DNA of 64,000 nt from the NCBI GenBank assembly GCA_023052935.1, contig CM041292.1:87341169-87405168 (forward strand). The letters are read 5' to 3'. Under the pieces are notes generated by a model, which worked only from the letters and a program-made list of their open reading frames with translations, was not told the DNA's origin and did no database searches. The position numbers and the translations under genes are program-made. The DNA comes from Piezodorus guildinii. Lineage: Eukaryota > Arthropoda > Insecta > Hemiptera > Pentatomidae. This document shows, in pieces, positions 60,101 through 64,000 of this stretch (its first letter is position 1; each line of letters opens with the position of its first letter).

Positions 60101-63100
60101 AAATATCCATTGTCTGTTTACAAAATTATCTTCAGGAGATACGATGTGTCCCATTGACGGCCTCAAACATCAATGGAGGACGAAGATCATTAGAAGGCTT
60201 AGGAAGAAAACCCTCGTAAAATAGTCAGAGCTAGACAGACGTCTTGTGACCTCACATGCATTTAAATCCGACCGGAAAGCCAAAAAAGCTGGATTCTTGG
60301 GTTCCAAACTAACTCGTCGAAACTCAGGCGCTTAATAATTTATGACAAAACGTGGATAACGTATGAAAATCGACGCCTTAGGTTAACGGTTAGATGCCGA
60401 TCAGCCTCATGGACACATGCCAAAACAGAATCTCCATCCGAAAAAAATTAATGGTTAATGTATTCTGTTATATGGCCGTGGTTATTCATTTTTCTTTTCT
60501 ACCAAAGGAAAAACAAAGGAGAGGACCTATTCTTCTTCATGATGACGCCCGATCTCATTTTTCAACATAGACAGTGAACAAATTAAACGAGGAGGGCTAT
60601 GAAGCCTTAGATTTAGATATGCCACCAAATTTATAATTATATGGTATCATAGTTAGTTATTTTAGTAACAAGGATTTTTAATCAAATTACTCTTTGGTTT
60701 ATTACTATCAATGACAAACCTCTGAGGTCAACTTGAGCTTTTTCATTTCAAGATACAGTTTTTCAAAATAAATAGTTATGTACTATTTTCGTTTTATATT
60801 TTTTAAGAACTAGGAATTAATAAAATACTTTGTAATTTGTGCAAGATTTATTTGCAAATGATATGCAATTCATGTCCTATTTACACGTATCCAGTTTTAT
60901 GTATACAATTTACATAGATGTATTTATATAATGTTTTATTTTAAAGTGTTTAGTAATTAATTTATGTAATTGATATTTTTGTTATTCGTTATACATCGTC
61001 TTTACTGTGGCAATAACTAAATGATTAAGCATTAAAAAAATACTTTTTGTCAGAATAAATATAAATCTATATCCATAAATCCATATATATATATATATAT
61101 GGATTAAATCTTTTATTGTATTTATTGAAAAATTAATTAATGATATTTTGTCACAGATTTCGTATGTAATTGTGGATGAAATGCACCTAGAACATCCTGA
61201 ATTGATTAAAGATCAATATTGGGATCAAATATTTCCCGCCGAGCTTCCTTACACTGAGGCAACAAAGCAATGCTTCGTTGAAACATTTTTGGGATCCACG
61301 TTTGGAGTTGATGTGCCGCAGCACATGCAAAATTTTATTTTGCTGTCAGAACAAGTAGCACTGAGGGAAGTAGGTGAAATTGAAATCTTATTGAACTATG
61401 CAGATATTGCTGCTTATCATTAATTTACAATGTTTAGAAACTTGCTATGATAGTTTCAAAATATGGAATTTTACAAGTATATAAAATATTTATATAAATG
61501 ATTAACTTTTTTCACCCTAAAATTTTAAAAAATTTCTTCATTCTATATGAAATGATTTAATATAAGATAAAAACTTTTTCTAACAATTGAGTCCTTTACA
61601 AAAAAATCTTCCTTTTATTTGTACATAATCTCCTAAAAAATGTTTAATAAAAATATAAAATTTATTTCTGCTAGGTCATTTGAATTTCCATGCATTGTGA
61701 ATTTTTGGCACATATGACTCAACACTGATTGACTGTTTGGATTATTATTCCTCTTCTGTGGCTTTTTAAAGCATTCTCTTCCACTCTGCTGAATCTCCTG
61801 AGGCTCTCTATGTCTTTCTCCAACTAGATGTCTCCTTATTATTTGCTTTGAGAGTCTATTTTGATTCACCCTTCGTCCATGAGCCTGCCATCTTGTTTTT
61901 CCTTTTTTAATGCTACTGACATATCAGGTTCTTCATATCATCAGACATATCACTGCTGTTATTCGAAACCCATCCCCTTCTTTGGTTGGGCCATTTATTT
62001 TCTTTGAATGTTTCCCTCTCATGTACCCACTGTTCTCTCTTGCTGCTTGATCAGAATCCAAGCCTCACCTCTATTTATTATCACTGGACAAAGGAATGTT
62101 TTTTTCCTACTGTGATTCAGTTGCTATGATAGAACATTATCTTTCTCCGTGATATCATTTTCCTGATGATGGATCTTTGAATTGTTTAATTATGTATTGC
62201 AAACCCAGTGAGATAATCCCATACATTCCTTGGAATATATGGAAAGAAAATTAAACAACTTTGGAGGGTTTACTTCATTCTTTAAATTCACTATCCACAT
62301 TGCTGAAACTATCTTTTAGTTTTTATTATTTGAACCATTTAGCGTCTATATATCAATAACAGCCTTAATTTGGGTAAAAATGTAAGCAGACAATAAACAA
62401 GTAATTATCACTATTCTTTTGCAGAATAATTGTACTTTTTTTTTTTTGATAGTTTTTATGAATTTCTGATTTTCTTTAATTGTGAAAATGTATATGCATT
62501 GTTGTCTTATATCTTATCTATCTGTTAAGTAATCAATCATGAACTATTAAAAAAATTTTTTTTAAGAACATTTAAGTGTACTATATCGATTTATTTTGCA
62601 CATCCTATGCTAGGGAAAGTTCCATTCTGGATTGTTTGAGTTCAAGTTCAAAATTCATTTACTTTACTATCTGTAATTGATAAATATCTATTTGCATTGA
62701 GTAAATATTAATAAAATGAAATTATTTTCATGAACTTTATAAATACCTGTAGGATACAAGAAAGGAAACAACACCTCTTTCGATAAAAGGGACGCCACAA
62801 GAATCTGATGATACTTTTCCTTTCTCAGCTCCATTAGATGTTGACACTTTAGGTATGAAAATAAATAGTGTTTATTACATACTTTTTATGTGTCTGTATA
62901 AGTACCTATCTATCATACATCCCACTGTAGCATTGGTGATGTTAAATAAATAAACAAACTACCTACCCTATATGGAATAAATTTCATCTAGTTGTTCAGA
63001 ACTGCAAATTAATGATTATAAAAATCTGTAGATTCCTGTTGCAATATTTATTCTTTAAATAAATACAAATTTATCTGCACGAATATCTAAGCATTTTTGT

Positions 63101-63311
63101 ATACAAAAAATGCAGTATTAAAAATGATCTTAGCAATTTTAAATATTGATAAGAAAAAATAAATTGCAATCGTCTAGTAATAATGATTAATGTTTAAGGA
63201 AGTTCTTTGTCTTTAACAAAGCCCATTTGGAAAAGGCGCAAAAGAAACAGAATCTCCCGACATAGTAGTATGAGCTCAGTTCCAAAAAGATATATATCTG
63301 AAGACTATCAG
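48031..63311 (+). CDS. Bestrophin Ca2+-activated chloride channel, 3' end open
   Basis: Pentameric anion channel of the plasma membrane gated by calcium. Exons: 48031-48101, 49109-49219, 52806-52977, 53536-53790, 55160-55273, 55387-55512, 59558-59665, 61157-61369, 62753-62852, 63199-63311; 461 residues, all phases agree. Seen: [20 protein letters not shown], the family N terminus; [19 protein letters not shown] with the neck residues Ile77, Phe81, Phe85 that match human I76/F80/F84; [32 protein letters not shown]; and [19 protein letters not shown], the acidic calcium clasp at residues 303-309. The C-terminal region is Ser/Arg-rich. The paralogue cannot be assigned. Confidence 0.96.
48102..49108. 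other. Bestrophin intron 1
   Basis: Richer in mixed sequence than most introns here. Holds an imperfect inverted repeat at 48498-48584 whose inner tips read CTGCGCAGTGC and GCATGCGCAG. No coding or transposon ends recognised. Confidence 0.5.
49109..49219 (+). CDS. Bestrophin exon 2, first membrane segment
   Basis: Acceptor TATTTCAG|ATG. Encodes [20 protein letters not shown] then [16 protein letters not shown]. Donor AGAAC|GTACGT, phase 2. Confidence 0.95.
49283..49521 (+). repeat. SINE A, head-deleted, with 13-bp target duplication
   Basis: Begins GGGGTCACCCAACCCGCGG, lacking most of the tRNA head, then the full body and AATAAACAAACATA tail. Flanked by ACCTCATATATCC at 49270-49282 and 49522-49534. 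Confidence 0.9.
50561..50845 (-). repeat. SINE A, full length
   Basis: Reverse strand: tail as TTTGTTTATTTATTTAGCG, body, then box B as GGGTTTGAACCC and head complement GCTACAAGTGATCCC. AATCCCTT flanks both sides and may be the target duplication. The 90-residue frame over it is SINE sequence. Confidence 0.88.
52141..52219. mobile_element. Right end of the 1.3-kb TIR transposon family
   Basis: Matches 2255-2331: ACCTGTAAAATTTCCTAGA, ATATAGTACCTTTTTGGAAA and CAACGTCTCAATT. A matching left end was not found upstream, so this is a solo end or a diverged copy. Confidence 0.65.
52239..52741 (-). mobile_element. RTE-type non-LTR retrotransposon, 5'-truncated, 14-bp target duplication
   Basis: The - strand encodes [15 protein letters not shown] and [18 protein letters not shown] then [13 protein letters not shown], the C-terminal end of an RTE-like reverse transcriptase protein, and finishes in a (TTA)n tail. 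Flanked by GTCATTATATCTAA at 52225-52238 and 52742-52755. The insert is strikingly GC-richer than its surroundings. The + strand frame at 52181-52609 is its antisense shadow. Confidence 0.88.
52806..52977 (+). CDS. Bestrophin exon 3, pore neck
   Basis: Acceptor CTTTTCAG|AAT. Encodes [20 protein letters not shown] and [20 protein letters not shown]. Donor CAG|GTAACT, phase 0. Confidence 0.96.
53536..53790 (+). CDS. Bestrophin exon 4, ends at a GC donor
   Basis: Acceptor CATCTAG|GAC. Encodes [39 protein letters not shown] and [14 protein letters not shown]. The only GT nearby (53796) would join to a stop codon; the donor AAG|GCAAGG at 53791 joins in frame as [11 protein letters not shown], matching the family. 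Confidence 0.9.
54216..54730 (-). mobile_element. Jockey-like ORF1 (gag) fragment with zinc knuckles
   Basis: - strand pieces: [31 protein letters not shown], then after a stop [20 protein letters not shown] and [12 protein letters not shown]. This is the nucleic-acid-binding ORF1 protein of Jockey/X-type elements with CCHC knuckles. Stops and frameshifts make it a pseudogene. It sits inside the GC-AG intron of bestrophin. Confidence 0.82.
55160..55273 (+). CDS. Bestrophin exon 5
   Basis: Acceptor CTGCCCAG|ATA. 38 codons: [20 protein letters not shown] then [18 protein letters not shown], including the Ile of the cytosolic aperture. Donor CAG|GTAGTA. Confidence 0.95.
55387..55512 (+). CDS. 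Bestrophin exon 6
   Basis: Acceptor AATTTAG|GTG. 42 codons: [20 protein letters not shown] and [11 protein letters not shown], a membrane-associated segment. Donor CAG|GTAGTT. Confidence 0.95.
56024..56926. mobile_element. Longer copy of the ACTTTCACTTACCT element (about 0.9 kb)
   Basis: Left end ACTTTCACTTACCT at 56024-56037, right end AGTAAGTGAAAGT at 56914-56926 (one base lost). The left 230 bases resemble the MITE at 10417. The right part has GAAATGTTACCACGCACACA and GGTCTCAGGGGACCC. No transposase frame. Confidence 0.72.
57391..58950. repeat. 165-bp tandem array, about 9.5 units
   Basis: The block AACGTGACTTTTTT recurs at 57391, 57556, 57721, 57886, 58051, 58216, 58381, 58546, 58711 and 58876, exactly 165 bases apart each time. 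Inner units differ at only a few bases (GTAGC or GTACC, CTTTTG or CATTTG). The first and last units are clearly more diverged, and decayed unit-like sequence lies just outside on both sides. Confidence 0.98.
59558..59665 (+). CDS. Bestrophin exon 7, calcium clasp
   Basis: Acceptor TCAACCAG|TTT. 36 codons: [19 protein letters not shown] followed by [17 protein letters not shown]. Donor CAG|GTAATA. Confidence 0.96.
59666..61156. other. Bestrophin intron 7
   Basis: Contains the mariner relic at 60280-60640 and a (TA)n run at 61080-61101. No other feature seen. Confidence 0.55.
60280..60640 (+). mobile_element. Mariner transposase fragment, decayed
   Basis: + strand pieces in shifting frames: [24 protein letters not shown], and [16 protein letters not shown] then [19 protein letters not shown]. 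These follow the order of mariner transposase from the second catalytic Asp region onward. Stops and frameshifts throughout. Confidence 0.75.
61157..61369 (+). CDS. Bestrophin exon 8
   Basis: Acceptor GTCACAG|ATT. Encodes [39 protein letters not shown] and [14 protein letters not shown]. Donor GAA|GTAGGT. If not spliced, the frame runs 17 more codons to TAA at 61421. Confidence 0.9.
61370..62752. other. Bestrophin intron 8
   Basis: AT-rich, with a less AT-rich block at 61670-62060 of unknown origin (possibly an old retroelement). No supported gene. Confidence 0.5.
62753..62852 (+). CDS. Bestrophin exon 9
   Basis: Acceptor CCTGTAG|GAT. Encodes [20 protein letters not shown] then [13 protein letters not shown]. 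Donor TTTAG|GTATGA, phase 1. C-terminal cytosolic region, poorly conserved in the family, so supported mainly by phase. Confidence 0.75.
62918..62958 (+). repeat. SINE A 3' tail fragment
   Basis: ATCCCACTGTAGCATTGGTG followed by GTTAAATAAATAAACAAAC, the last part of the family only. Confidence 0.7.
63199..63311 (+). CDS. Bestrophin exon 10
   Basis: Acceptor GTTTAAG|GAA. Encodes [20 protein letters not shown] then [18 protein letters not shown]. Donor CAG|GTACAT, phase 0. Basic and Ser-rich tail. Confidence 0.7.
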
Positions 63312-64000
63312 GTACATCCAAGAATTAAATAATGGATTTTTATTTAATATTGATACATTAATTGGGACAAAACATAACTATATGTTGTACAAAGGTTGAT
63401 TCTATACTATAGTTCTACACATCTTTGGCCTTAAGTAAACCTGAATGATCAATTATTTTATTGTCAATTACACCATGGTTATAATTATAATATCCATAAT
63501 ATTTATTCACTTTTTATGGTCCTTTTTTGTTTAATGTCAATAGTATGTACTGAAATATAATTTGTATGTTCAAATGTCAGAAGAATTACAAATAAATCTG
63601 AAATCTTTGAAAATAAGTGTAGGGGAATTATCACAATATTACTATAAACTCTGTCATTTTTAATCTATATTAAATTTTTAGACTAGTCCAGTATTTTATG
63701 CTTTATGTGTCTTAAGTAGTTTGATTTTATATTTCATAGTAAGAACGTAGAGCAAGGAGGAACTAACTTCAACGTTTAATGCAGTATATTGAAAATTATA
63801 TCTTGTTTCTTTCTCTGAATACTAAATTAAATTGGATTACCATTTCATTTTCATCTTAAGGAGTCCTCATTCGTTTTTATGAAGAAACATAATATCTAGA
63901 AGATTATTCCAGTTCCTCCTATTTCACTGTTTGTGTGTCATTATGAAGAGTTTAGCCTCCAAATGGGAAGAAAATACTTTCATTTATAAATAACTAAATA
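63312..64000. other. Downstream of bestrophin exon 10
   Basis: AT-rich sequence to the window end. The only coding candidate is the 13-codon exon at 63861. Confidence 0.5.
63861..63899 (+). CDS. Possible bestrophin last exon
   Basis: Acceptor CATCTTAAG|GAG in the right phase; reads ESSFVFMKKHNI then TAG at 63897. Too short to judge by content; the true last exon may lie past the window. Confidence 0.25.
   Translation, partial: ESSFVFMKKHNI

Overview
This is a window of nuclear DNA from an animal, most likely an arthropod and probably an insect. The genes are split by GT-AG introns, the non-coding DNA is very AT-rich, the protein families are animal ones, and the repeats include tRNA-derived SINEs, Jockey and RTE non-LTR retrotransposon pieces and mariner relics. 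I cannot name the species. There are no operons, CRISPR arrays or free-standing RNA genes that I can support.

Four protein-coding genes were rebuilt by joining exons whose reading phases agree. (1) Positions 1-25147, + strand: the 3' two thirds of the myosin phosphatase targeting subunit gene (MYPT/Mbs, PPP1R12 family), entering the window mid-gene, with about 12 coding exons and two alternative last exons. (2) 34467-27045, - strand: Rab21, complete, four coding exons, 222 residues. (3) 35867-39347, + strand: SINHCAF/FAM60A, a subunit of the SIN3-HDAC complex, complete, five coding exons, 251 residues, with an upstream non-coding exon ending at 35085. (4) 48031-63311 and probably beyond, + strand: a bestrophin chloride channel, ten coding exons, 461 residues in the window, last exon uncertain.

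Layout: MYPT and Rab21 end tail to tail with about 1.9 kb between stop codons. Rab21 and SINHCAF are head to head and probably share a promoter near 34470-35000. About 8.7 kb separates SINHCAF from bestrophin and holds SINE relics and a roughly 1.3-kb element with long inverted repeats. The four genes are not an obvious pathway: they cover actomyosin regulation, endosomal traffic, chromatin repression and chloride/calcium physiology.

Introns carry most of the repeats: two tRNA-derived SINE families (called A and B here), an inverted palindromic mariner relic, Jockey and RTE fragments, several families of non-autonomous elements with inverted ends, and an exactly 165-bp tandem array of about nine and a half units in a bestrophin intron. 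The most interesting points are the duplicated leucine-zipper last exon of MYPT, a MYPT exon at 16380 found by phase logic, a GC-AG intron in bestrophin, the 165-bp array, and a palindromic repeat family flanked by direct repeats of about 15 bp.
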